Shown piece by piece: positions 52,971 to 61,286 of a stretch of 64,000 nucleotides of DNA. The stretch's first letter is position 1, and each line of letters opens with the position of its first letter. A program made the position numbers and the translations under genes. Source of the stretch: an uncultured Ellagibacter sp. (GTDB lineage Bacteria > Actinomycetota > Coriobacteriia > Coriobacteriales > Eggerthellaceae); contig NZ_CAKTTZ010000001.1 of the NCBI RefSeq assembly GCF_934617235.1, positions 62,001 through 126,000 on the forward strand. The letters are read 5' to 3'. The notes beneath the pieces are model-generated. The model was not told where the DNA came from. It worked only from the letters and a program-made list of their open reading frames with translations, and searched no databases.

Positions 52971-54311
52971 TTAGCAAGCCATCTGAATCTCCGGCTCGCC
53001 ATCGCCGAAGAGCAGCTCGCGCTCGGGGCCGGAAAGCGCCGCACGAGCCTGGTCGCGCAAGTTGTTCATGCCCGAAAGAAACTGGCGGTACATGACAAGC
53101 GTCAGGTAGCGGCCCTTCATCGTCAGCGTGAGCTCGTCGTCGTTGTCGATAGCGAACGACTTGTTCGCGCGCATGAACGCCAGCTCGATCGGCAGCGCCA
53201 GCTCAAGCGGCTCGCCGAACTCGCGCTCGAACTCGTGCTTGTCGAGATGCAGCTGGTAGAGATGCAGCAGGAAGTAGTAGCGCTCCAGGTCGCGCTTCGC
53301 CATGACCGACTTGCCCATGATGGACATGTGTCCCGCCTGAATGGCGTCGTTGTATTCCTGCAGGCTGAACGAGTTCACGTACAGGCAGCCGTTCAGGTGC
53401 GTAATCGAGCCCGAACCGATCGCCGGGTACTCGTTATAGGACACCTGCAGTTCTTCGAACGGCAGCTCGAGGTCCTTTTTTCCCTGGTCATTCAAGCGAG
53501 TGAACGTCCAGATGGTATCGCGCTCGAAGAACGGGTGATCGCCGCCGGCAAGCACGCCGTCGAGAATCTGGTAGTAGCGGTACTCGCGGTTGTAATCCAT
53601 GCGCCCGAGCGTTTCGACCATCTTGCGCGTGGTGGCAGACGAAATGTAGAGCGGCGAGAACGTGGTCTGGCGCGCGCCGCATTCGACGATCTTCTCCAGG
53701 TCGCTGAAGAGGATGTCCTCGGTTTGCGAGGGGAAGTTGAAGATCATGTCCACGTTGAGCGAGTCGAAATACGGGACAGCCTCGCCGATGCGCTCGAAGA
53801 TTTCCTCGCCCGATCCGTACTTGTGATAGCGGTCCATCTGCTTGAGCAGGTCGTTGTTGAAGCTTTGCACACCGACGGACAGACGCTGCACGCGCCCCTT
53901 CAGCTCGTTAAGCCACGGCTGTACAAGATGGTTGGGGTTGGTCTCGGACGACACTTCCTTGATGCTGAAGTTGTCGCGCGCAAGGTCAATCGTCTTGCAC
54001 AGCTCGTCGAGCATGATGGTCGGCGTGCCACCGCCGATGTAGAGGCTCTCGAAGTCGTAGCCCAAATCCTTGAGCATCATCATTTCCTTGCGCATGTTCT
54101 CGAAATACGGACGCGCAACGGACTCGCGGAACGGATAGCGGTTGAAGCTGCAATATGGGCAAAGCACCTGGCAAAACGGCACGTGCATGTAGAGCATATA
54201 CTTCTCGCCCGGCTTCGGCCCAGGGAAGAACTTCTCGTCGGTCGGATGCAGGTCAAGGTGCTGCTTGGCAATGCCTTTAACCAGGTTGGTAAGCACTCGT
54301 TCGGATAGCAT
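52971..54311 (-). CDS. HemN-like radical SAM enzyme (coproporphyrinogen dehydrogenase family)
   Basis: 446 residues from the ATG at 54311 with AAGGGGA upstream. The radical SAM motif is Cys47, Cys51, Cys54 (CQVLCPYC), followed by YIGGGTPTIM, LSVGVQSFN and VDMIFNFPSQ. The C-terminal HemN-like domain is diverged. Members include oxygen-independent coproporphyrinogen oxidase, HemW heme chaperones and ChuW/HutW anaerobilin synthases. No other heme genes are nearby, so the exact role is open. Confidence 0.8.
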   Translation of the reverse strand: MLSERVLTNLVKGIAKQHLDLHPTDEKFFPGPKPGEKYMLYMHVPFCQVLCPYCSFNRYPFRESVARPYFENMRKEMMMLKDLGYDFESLYIGGGTPTIMLDELCKTIDLARDNFSIKEVSSETNPNHLVQPWLNELKGRVQRLSVGVQSFNNDLLKQMDRYHKYGSGEEIFERIGEAVPYFDSLNVDMIFNFPSQTEDILFSDLEKIVECGARQTTFSPLYISSATTRKMVETLGRMDYNREYRYYQILDGVLAGGDHPFFERDTIWTFTRLNDQGKKDLELPFEELQVSYNEYPAIGSGSITHLNGCLYVNSFSLQEYNDAIQAGHMSIMGKSVMAKRDLERYYFLLHLYQLHLDKHEFEREFGEPLELALPIELAFMRANKSFAIDNDDELTLTMKGRYLTLVMYRQFLSGMNNLRDQARAALSGPERELLFGDGEPEIQMAC

Positions 54312-54620
54312 GGGTCCCCTTCGTGACTTTCTCGAAATCAACGCCACATGGTAGCGCTTTTGCGGGCAAAACGCGCAGGAACCAATCGCTTTCTACGGGA
54401 ACTGCAAGAAGGGGAACGCTTAAAGACAGACTCGTCAATTTTGCACGCATAGCTCGCACATAGCTTACCCGTCCAGGCAAGGGCGCCGTGAGAGCCGGCA
54501 GGCCCTCGCTACACTCTGCTTTCTGCCCATTCGAGTTATCGACAACCCGAAACCTCGACGCCCGAGTGCCAAATATGGGACAATAGCAACAAATGAAAAT
54601 CACTCGGAACGGAGGCGACA

Positions 54621-55058
54621 ATGGCAAAACGGCTGACGAGAAGGGCCTTTCTAGCAGTAGCGTGCGGAACCGTTGCCGCAACAGCAATCGGCTGTACCGA
54701 TTCTGGCACAACCGATTCCCCGTGGACATGGGCGCAAGACGATGACTTGCCCGTGTTATGCATGGAAGTTTCCGGCGGCGCGGTCGTCGCCATGCCGGGC
54801 AGCGGCTGGAAACCGCAAGATGGTTGGATCCAAGTACAGCTTTCAGGAGGGTCGATTCCTGGAAAAGAGATCGAGTCAATCACCCAGGAGGAATCGACCC
54901 TCGTTGTGCAGCTGAAAAAACCAGCAAGCGATATCGAGACCATGGACCTGCGTCTGACTGAGTTCCGAGTCGAAGGCGGGGACGTCTCAAGCATCGAATC
55001 GGTCGACATCATCGACAAGGGCGAACGACACGAGGCGCAACGCGGGGTCGACGGCTAG
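54621..55058 (+). CDS. Small Tat-type lipoprotein
   Basis: 145 residues. GGAGG precedes the ATG. The leader has a twin arginine (LTRRAFLAVACG) and a lipobox-like TAIGC with Cys25, implying Tat export and lipidation. The mature part is a short beta-rich domain of unknown family. Nothing notable was seen in the 309-bp gap 54312-54620. It converges with the porB gene, 2 bases apart. Confidence 0.72.
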   Translation: MAKRLTRRAFLAVACGTVAATAIGCTDSGTTDSPWTWAQDDDLPVLCMEVSGGAVVAMPGSGWKPQDGWIQVQLSGGSIPGKEIESITQEESTLVVQLKKPASDIETMDLRLTEFRVEGGDVSSIESVDIIDKGERHEAQRGVDG

Positions 55059-55060
55059 CC

Positions 55061-55978
55061 TTACGCCCAGTTGCGCTTGATCATTTCCCATTTGGCATCG
55101 CGCGAACGTTCCACCAGGGAAATCTCCTCGTCGGTAAGAGCGCGGAAACGACCTTGGCTTTTCAGGTAATCGCGCACGCTCGAAAATTCACGAGGCTTGC
55201 GGTTAAGCGTGAACCTCCCGCCGGGCACGCCGCACACCTGCTCGCCTTCATATTCGGCAAGATACCACAGCCCGCAATCGACCACGTCGCGGGAAAGCTC
55301 GACCATCTTCGCTTCGGGAGCGCCCCAACCCGTCGGGCACGGCGCGATCACATGGATGAACCGCGTTCCGTGGATACCCTTTGCGCGCTCGAGCTTCTTC
55401 AGGAAGTCATTCATATACCCAACGCTCGCCGTCGCGGCATAAGGAAGCCCGTGAGCTGCGACGATTTCGAACACGTTCTTCTTCTGCGTGAGGCACCCGT
55501 GCGCATTTCTCCCAGCAGGCGTTGTGGTTGTCTTGGCACCAAAAGGAGTCAGCGAGCTCTTCTGGATGCCCGTGTTCATGTACGCTTCGTTGTCGTAGCA
55601 GATGTAGAGGACGTCGTCGTTGCGATCGATTGCACCCGAAAGCGCTTGGATGCCGATATCGGCCGTACCGCCATCGCCCGCGAAACCGACGACCGTGCAA
55701 TCGTCGGGCTTCTTCCCCTGCACCCGCAAGCCCGCCTCGATACCCGTGAGCACAGCAGCCGTCGCCGCAAATGGCGTGATCATTGCATTGTTCGCAAAGC
55801 ACAGTTGCGGGAAGTTGAACCCGACGGCGCTCATGCAGCCAGCCGGCAACGCTGCCACCGCATTCGGGCCGAGCACCTTCAGCGCCGCGCGCACCGCGAG
55901 CGACCCACCGCAGCCAGCGCATGCTTTATGCCCGAAGAAAAGCTCGTCAGCAGGCATATTTTTCGCGTTCATCGCCAT
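55061..55978 (-). CDS. porB: Pyruvate:ferredoxin oxidoreductase, beta subunit
   Basis: 305 residues. It holds thiamine pyrophosphate: ACAGCGGSLAVR near the N-terminus supplies cluster cysteines, and GFAGDGGTADIG with downstream DNEAYMNTG is the TPP/Mg motif. A further conserved Cys lies in the C-terminal half. The ATG overlaps the alpha-subunit stop as TAATG. With porA and the gamma-delta fusion it forms an enzyme making acetyl-CoA, CO2 and reduced ferredoxin from pyruvate. Confidence 0.88.
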   Translation of the reverse strand: MAMNAKNMPADELFFGHKACAGCGGSLAVRAALKVLGPNAVAALPAGCMSAVGFNFPQLCFANNAMITPFAATAAVLTGIEAGLRVQGKKPDDCTVVGFAGDGGTADIGIQALSGAIDRNDDVLYICYDNEAYMNTGIQKSSLTPFGAKTTTTPAGRNAHGCLTQKKNVFEIVAAHGLPYAATASVGYMNDFLKKLERAKGIHGTRFIHVIAPCPTGWGAPEAKMVELSRDVVDCGLWYLAEYEGEQVCGVPGGRFTLNRKPREFSSVRDYLKSQGRFRALTDEEISLVERSRDAKWEMIKRNWA

Positions 55979-57261
55979 TATCGCGCGCCCCCTTCGCAAT
56001 CAGCATCGCCACGCCCAGCTTGCCCCTCGTCCGGGAAATCGATCCCGAGGAAGTTCACGCGGCCAAGTCCGCAGTCGTTGCCAGCTGCAGCGTCGCCGCA
56101 ACTCTGACTAGACGCAACGCAGCTTCTGCCTCCAGCAGCCGCAACATCGAGCAGCGCATCGAAGATGGCATCCATCTGGGCAGTCGTGATGTCGTCGCCG
56201 CCGAGCCCTCCAACGAAATTGAACGTGGGCGTCGTGCATCCTGCCTGCTGAAGCACAGAATTCACATTCGTGAACACCGTGCCCTCAGCCCCGAAGGAGA
56301 TATCCTTTTCCAACACACCCACCGCCGACGCACCCGCAAGCGCCTTGGTGATGAGGGCTGCAGGGAAGGGACGCATGTAGCGGATTCGCAAAAGTCCCAC
56401 GCGCTTGCCTTGCTCGCGCAGCCGCGCAACCGACTCGCGCGCAAGCCCCGCGATCGAGCCGAGCGTCACGAGCACGACTTCGGCATCTTCGCAGTTCACT
56501 GCTTCAACAGGGCCGGTGTATGCGCGCCCGAAGCATTCCGCAAAGCGTGCCTCCACCCGCTCGATCGCATCGAAGGCCGAAAGCATATCCTTGTGCTCGT
56601 AGTACTTGAAATAGCGGTTGTAGTCGGGACCGGCGGAATACCCGATATTCTTAGGATGCTCGAAATCGAAGCAGTTCGTTGCCTGATACGGCGGCAGGAA
56701 CGCATCGGCGTCTTCCTCGGCCGGCACATCGACCGTCTCGTAGGTGTGGGTAAGCGCAAACCCGTCGAGGTTCACCATGAAAGGGGTGAGCACCGCGGGG
56801 TCTTCGGCCACCGCATACGCCATAAGCGCCAGGTCAAGCGCCTCCTGGTTGTTTTCGGCATACGCCTGGATCCACCCATGGTCGAGCAGCGCCAGCGAAT
56901 CGCGCTGGTCACCGTAGATGTTCCACGGGAGCGCCGTCGCGCGGTTCGCGTTCATCATCACGATGGGGAAACGGCCGCCTGCGGCGTAGGTGAGCACCTC
57001 TGCCATGTAGAGAAGGCCCTGGCTCGACGTGGCCGTGAACGTGCGCGCGCCCGTGGCAGATGCCCCCATCGCGCACGAAAGCGCCGAGTGCTCGGATTCC
57101 ACATGCACGTATTCCGCCTTGAGCGAGCCCTCTTCCACCATTTCAGAAAGACGCTCGACCACAACCGTCTGCGGCGTGATGGGATAGGCGGAAATCACCT
57201 GCGGTTTCGCGAGGCGGACGCCTTCCGCAAAGGCCTCATCGCCGGAAAGAAAACGTTTCAT
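55978..57261 (-). CDS. porA: Pyruvate:ferredoxin oxidoreductase, alpha subunit
   Basis: 427 residues from an ATG overlapping the upstream stop as ATGA. Seen: ISAYPITPQTVVVE, VESEHSALSCAMGASATGAR, TSSQGLLYM and PIVMMNANRA, the pyrimidine-binding PorA motifs, and an LRIRYMRPFP segment in domain II. The C-terminus has a ~45-residue Cys/Gly/Ala-rich tail (SCVASSQSCGDAAAGNDCG) not typical of the family. Confidence 0.88.
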   Translation of the reverse strand: MKRFLSGDEAFAEGVRLAKPQVISAYPITPQTVVVERLSEMVEEGSLKAEYVHVESEHSALSCAMGASATGARTFTATSSQGLLYMAEVLTYAAGGRFPIVMMNANRATALPWNIYGDQRDSLALLDHGWIQAYAENNQEALDLALMAYAVAEDPAVLTPFMVNLDGFALTHTYETVDVPAEEDADAFLPPYQATNCFDFEHPKNIGYSAGPDYNRYFKYYEHKDMLSAFDAIERVEARFAECFGRAYTGPVEAVNCEDAEVVLVTLGSIAGLARESVARLREQGKRVGLLRIRYMRPFPAALITKALAGASAVGVLEKDISFGAEGTVFTNVNSVLQQAGCTTPTFNFVGGLGGDDITTAQMDAIFDALLDVAAAGGRSCVASSQSCGDAAAGNDCGLGRVNFLGIDFPDEGQAGRGDADCEGGAR

Positions 57262-58229
57262 CGTGCGGAAACCTCGCTTTCGGGGATCATGGCAAGCGCT
57301 CCGAAACGGCACACCTCGACGCACACGCCGCATCCTTTGCAGAAGTCGTAGTCGATAGCTACGGGCGCATTGTCCGCATCCCCAGCAGGCTCGTCGGCGG
57401 GCCGGATAACGCAGCCGTCGGGGCAGTAGAGATAGCACTGCAAGCAGCCCGTGCATTTTTCAGCATCGAAGACGGGACGCATGTTGCGCCAGCCGGCGTT
57501 CTTCGCCACAAGATAGCCACCGTCGTAGCATGTGGTGTGGGCGAAGTCGGAAGGGTCGAGTGCAGCGGTTTGCAGCGTGGGAATAATCACCCCGCCTCGG
57601 GAAGCGGGCGCAAGAGCAGGCTTCCCCTTGGCCGTTTCACGTGAAACAGAGGCGTTGACCTGGGAATTAGCAGCTACAGCGGGATTCTCCCCCTCGCACG
57701 CGGGGCTCGCCTTCCCCACTGCTGCGAGCGCTGCATCAACCACGCGCTTGTTCTTCTCGTGCAACTTCGCAGGCATGTACCCCTCGATGGCACGCTTCAC
57801 ATCGTCGGCGCTCACATAATCACACACCGAGCATAGCGCGCCGAGAAGCGCCGTATTGGGAATCGGTCGCCCGAGAATCTCTTGGGAAATGCCGTTCGCA
57901 TCGATGGCGACGATGCGCGGATCGCCAAACGAGCGCACCGAGTTCACGATGACCTTCCCATCAGGGAGCAGCTCATCTTCCCACTCGGCGCCGAGCAGCG
58001 TATCATCGAGATAAATCACGTAGTTCGCCTTGGCCACCGCGCTGCGATCGCCGATCGGCTCGCGCGACATCTTGGTGAACGCGCGTATGGGGGCGCCGCG
58101 CCGCTCAGGGCCGAACGAGGGGAATGCAAGCGCATAAGCGCCATCGGCGAACGAGGCCGCTGCACCCAAAAGCCGCGCCGCGGTAAAAGCCCCCTGCCCG
58201 CCGCGACCGTGCCAAAGCACTTCGATCAT
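57258..58229 (-). CDS. Pyruvate:ferredoxin oxidoreductase, fused gamma-delta subunit
   Basis: 323 residues. The gamma domain (about 1-175) begins IEVLWHGRGGQGAFTAARLL. A linker at about 176-212 is Ala/Ser-rich. The delta domain has two [4Fe-4S] ferredoxin motifs (CTGCLQCYLYCP and CKGCGVCVEVCR). It carries electrons to ferredoxin. The gene leads the operon; AAGGCGAG precedes the ATG. The gap 58230-58474 shows no gene. Confidence 0.87.
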   Translation of the reverse strand: MIEVLWHGRGGQGAFTAARLLGAAASFADGAYALAFPSFGPERRGAPIRAFTKMSREPIGDRSAVAKANYVIYLDDTLLGAEWEDELLPDGKVIVNSVRSFGDPRIVAIDANGISQEILGRPIPNTALLGALCSVCDYVSADDVKRAIEGYMPAKLHEKNKRVVDAALAAVGKASPACEGENPAVAANSQVNASVSRETAKGKPALAPASRGGVIIPTLQTAALDPSDFAHTTCYDGGYLVAKNAGWRNMRPVFDAEKCTGCLQCYLYCPDGCVIRPADEPAGDADNAPVAIDYDFCKGCGVCVEVCRFGALAMIPESEVSAR

Positions 58230-58474
58230 ATGGTTTCTCGCCTTCTTGTTAACTCATAAACCGACCATCAGTATAGGCGAACCAGGCCGCGCCTGCGTGG
58301 TTTCGCCAATTCAATACGGGCAAGGCAGAATCGAGACGGATTTTGGCTCCACGAATTCTCTTTGAGGCCGAGCGCATCCTCTCGTTGGGTAAAAAACAAG
58401 AGCGCCGAACCTGTCGACGCTCATGAATAAGGTAGCAAATCAGCAAGGAGAAGCTCGCCTCACGGCTCGCCTGT

Positions 58475-59389
58475 CTATTCGCCCGTACGTTCTGCAGTGC
58501 CGCCGGCAAAAGAGGGGTCCATTGCCACGGCGTCGAGACGGGCCATTACGACATCTTCCACCTCGGGGGAATAAGGCGCATTGTCGCCTTCGCCTGCAAA
58601 GCGCGTGCGGATGTAGCTGCCGCACTCGTCGCAGGTGGCAATGCGATGGCCCTCGTCGCCTTCAATATTGTAGTAATGCAGATGACCCTGGTTGCGCGTA
58701 CCGCAGCGGGGACAACGAATACGATCGAATTCCCAGCTTGTCCCGCACTGAGGACACCACAAGCTCTTGTTACGGCCGTCGCCCGATCCGCCCTCGCCCA
58801 CGCGCGCGAGCGCAGCATCGCCGCCGCATGCAGGGCAGTGCATCTGGTGGTCGAAGAACACCTTCGCCTTCTTGCGAGCGCGCGCAACCGCCTCGGCAGG
58901 TCCCTCGAGCTGCCAGCGGAGCACGAGCGACGCGAACAGCTGGCCCATCTGCGCCTGGACCTCGGTCATGCCGTCAGCCACCAACTGCTCGGCGAATGCG
59001 GCCAGATACTCTGCCGGGTTCTTGCCCGCCAACGCGATGTCGCTTGCAGCAACGATCTCGTTCCATTTGGCGCTCGTAAGCGCGGCGGTCATTTCCTCGT
59101 CGAATCCGCCCAGCTCAGCAGCGCGAGCAATCACGGCGTTCATTCCTCGGGAAAGCGCCGCGGCGTCAATTGCCACCGGCGTGTTCGTGAACACGGGGAT
59201 CTCGGCCTCGGAAAGCGCAGCCACACGCTCCACAGGCGGGACCTCATAACCCGCAGCGGTTTCCCCTGCTGCATCAGCATCGTCGAGCGCCGCCCACAGA
59301 TTCATGAAGAAGTCGATACGCGAAACATCCGCCGCATCGAGCGTCTTCTCGTAATGTTGTGCCGCAAGCTGAGCCGCCTTGTTGTTCAT
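58475..59389 (-). CDS. fdhE: Formate dehydrogenase accessory protein FdhE
   Basis: 304 residues from the ATG at 59389 with GAAAGGCG upstream. The C-terminal half has four CxxC rubredoxin-like knuckles (CPACGG, CPQCGT, CPRCGT, CDECGS), as in E. coli FdhE, a Tat-pathway-linked maturation protein for formate dehydrogenases. It is the last gene of the fdn operon. Confidence 0.9.
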   Translation of the reverse strand: MNNKAAQLAAQHYEKTLDAADVSRIDFFMNLWAALDDADAAGETAAGYEVPPVERVAALSEAEIPVFTNTPVAIDAAALSRGMNAVIARAAELGGFDEEMTAALTSAKWNEIVAASDIALAGKNPAEYLAAFAEQLVADGMTEVQAQMGQLFASLVLRWQLEGPAEAVARARKKAKVFFDHQMHCPACGGDAALARVGEGGSGDGRNKSLWCPQCGTSWEFDRIRCPRCGTRNQGHLHYYNIEGDEGHRIATCDECGSYIRTRFAGEGDNAPYSPEVEDVVMARLDAVAMDPSFAGGTAERTGE

Positions 59390-59488
59390 GTGCACGCCTT
59401 TCTCGTCAAGCCTATTTGCCCGCCTCGCCTCAACACCGACGTTTGACGCGAGGCGAACGAATACGCGTCCTTTCCCCATTGAGAACGG

Positions 59489-59517
59489 GGACCCACCCGA
59501 ACTTGCCGGATGGGTCC
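59489..59517. promoter_or_regulatory. Hairpin between fdnI and fdhE
   Basis: GGACCCACCC against GGATGGGTCC (one G-U) with a 9-base loop and no T-run. It may set relative expression or stability of the two parts of the operon mRNA. Confidence 0.45.
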
Positions 59518-59561
59518 ACCGCATCGATTCTTCTACCAGCCGAAACAGCCAGCTGAATCAG

Positions 59562-60335
59562 TTATTTGGCTACCGGTTTCTCAACCACGTTCTTGCCCTC
59601 GGTGATCTCCTTGCGAGCCCAGTGGCCCCAGTGATAAATCGCGTCAGACTCAGAAACCATGCCGTTGCCGAACATGAGCTTGTAGGTGCCGCGGTAGGGC
59701 TGGAAGATGCCCGCGCCCAGGAAGATGTGAGCCAAGCCGAACACGGCGATCATCAGGAAGCCGAAGTCATGCAGGAACAGCAGGACGCCATGAACCGTCG
59801 TGCCGAGGTTCAGACCCAGCTCGCCGATGAGCAGGATAACGCCGGTAACAGCCATGAGCAGGCCGAACAGCCACAGCATACCGTCGGCGAAACGCTGGCC
59901 GGATTTCACCTCGTCCTGATCCGGCATATGGATCCACTTTGCCAGGAACAGGTAGGGGAAGAACAGCATCATCCACTTCTTGTCGTCGGAGGTCCACTTC
60001 GCGAAGAGGTTCTTCAGGATATGGCCGACGCCCTTCGGGGACGCGATGGCGCTGAACAGCGGAACCACGACGAAGATGATGCCGCACACACGGTGCACCA
60101 TGCGGAAGGCGAACACGACGTCGGAGCCCACCATCTGAGCCAGAGGCGGAATGAACACGAAGCAACCGCTCAAGCACAAAAGGATACAAGCGATAACTGC
60201 GATGCCATGCGTCAAGCGAGCCTGCAGCGAATGGCGCTTGATGTAGCGCTCGGTGCCAGCGGCTTCGCGATCTTTGAGGAACTGCTTGTCAGCGGCAAGC
60301 TGCTCGGGAGAAACGTTCACTGCTTCGTTACTCAT
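59562..60335 (-). CDS. fdnI: Formate dehydrogenase, cytochrome b subunit
   Basis: 257 residues with four membrane helices. Candidate heme histidines include RLTHGIAV, HRVCGIIF and LHDFGFLMIAVFGLAHIF, as in FdnI-type diheme cytochrome b. It passes electrons from the FeS subunit to menaquinone. The start overlaps the end of fdnH by 8 bases, with GGGAGG upstream. Confidence 0.9.
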   Translation of the reverse strand: MSNEAVNVSPEQLAADKQFLKDREAAGTERYIKRHSLQARLTHGIAVIACILLCLSGCFVFIPPLAQMVGSDVVFAFRMVHRVCGIIFVVVPLFSAIASPKGVGHILKNLFAKWTSDDKKWMMLFFPYLFLAKWIHMPDQDEVKSGQRFADGMLWLFGLLMAVTGVILLIGELGLNLGTTVHGVLLFLHDFGFLMIAVFGLAHIFLGAGIFQPYRGTYKLMFGNGMVSESDAIYHWGHWARKEITEGKNVVEKPVAK

Positions 60336-61272
60336 CGCTGCCTCCCTTCCCGATACCGAATGGGTGATTCTCGAGGATGTGCTCCTTGACGGACTTCTCG
60401 TCCTGAGCGTCGCCGTGCTTGACGACGTCGCCGGTGATCAGGCTGACGGTGTCCTCGGTCTCGGGGTTGTACACGAGCTTATCGCGCTTGTAACCCACAC
60501 CCAAAGCGAACATCGCCGCGAGGCCCACAACCGTGAGGCCGGTGACGACGCCCGTAACGGGCTTCATGACGCGGGTCATGCCCACCGTTGCCGGAGCGGA
60601 CGGGTTGGCCGGAAGACCCGTGGCCTCGCGCCCGTACTTCAGCACGGAGATCACATGCAGACCGCCCATCTCGTTGGCACCGTAAATCTCGGCGTCCTCG
60701 TAGCCGCGGCCCTTCAGGATCTCGAGGCGCTCCTGGGCCAGGTCGAGCATCTCGTCGCGCGGCCCGAAACGAAGCGCGTTGGGCTGGCAGGTGGAAACGC
60801 AGGCCGGGTCCATACCCTGAGCCACGCGATCCGGGCAGCCGGTGCACTTGTTGACGTAGTCGCGGATGCCTTCGGTGCGGTAGCGCGGCACGTCGAACGG
60901 GCACACGCCTTCGCAGTAATGGCAGCCGACGCACTTGGAGTCGTCGACGTGGACGAATCCGGTGTCCTCGTCCTTCGTGATGGCACCAGCAGGGCACACC
61001 GTCGCGCAAGGCGCCTCGGTGCAATGCTGGCAGGAGCGGCGATTGAAGATCCAGTCGACAGGCTTCTGCCCGCGGACTGCATCGCGCTCTTGGAACGTCT
61101 GGATCAGACGCGTGTTGCCGTTCAGGTCGGCCGGGTTCTGAAGCGAACCGGAGAATTTGTTCTCGTTGGTGCCGATCGGGGACGGCAGGTTATTCCACAC
61201 CTTGCAGGCAACCTGGCAGCCCTTGCAGTTCGTGCACAGGGAGGTGTCGTAAAGAATAGCCATTTCAGTCAT
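60328..61272 (-). CDS. fdnH: Formate dehydrogenase, iron-sulfur subunit
   Basis: 314 residues. Four [4Fe-4S] motifs: CTNCKGCQVACKVW (near 13), CQHCTEAPCATVCP, CVGCHYCEGVCPF and CTGCPDRV...CVSTCQP. A C-terminal membrane helix (GLTVVGLAAMFALGVGY, about 250-270) anchors it. GGAGGGGG precedes the ATG. Confidence 0.93.
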   Translation of the reverse strand: MTEMAILYDTSLCTNCKGCQVACKVWNNLPSPIGTNENKFSGSLQNPADLNGNTRLIQTFQERDAVRGQKPVDWIFNRRSCQHCTEAPCATVCPAGAITKDEDTGFVHVDDSKCVGCHYCEGVCPFDVPRYRTEGIRDYVNKCTGCPDRVAQGMDPACVSTCQPNALRFGPRDEMLDLAQERLEILKGRGYEDAEIYGANEMGGLHVISVLKYGREATGLPANPSAPATVGMTRVMKPVTGVVTGLTVVGLAAMFALGVGYKRDKLVYNPETEDTVSLITGDVVKHGDAQDEKSVKEHILENHPFGIGKGGSDE

Positions 61273-61286
61273 GTCTTACCCCCTCC

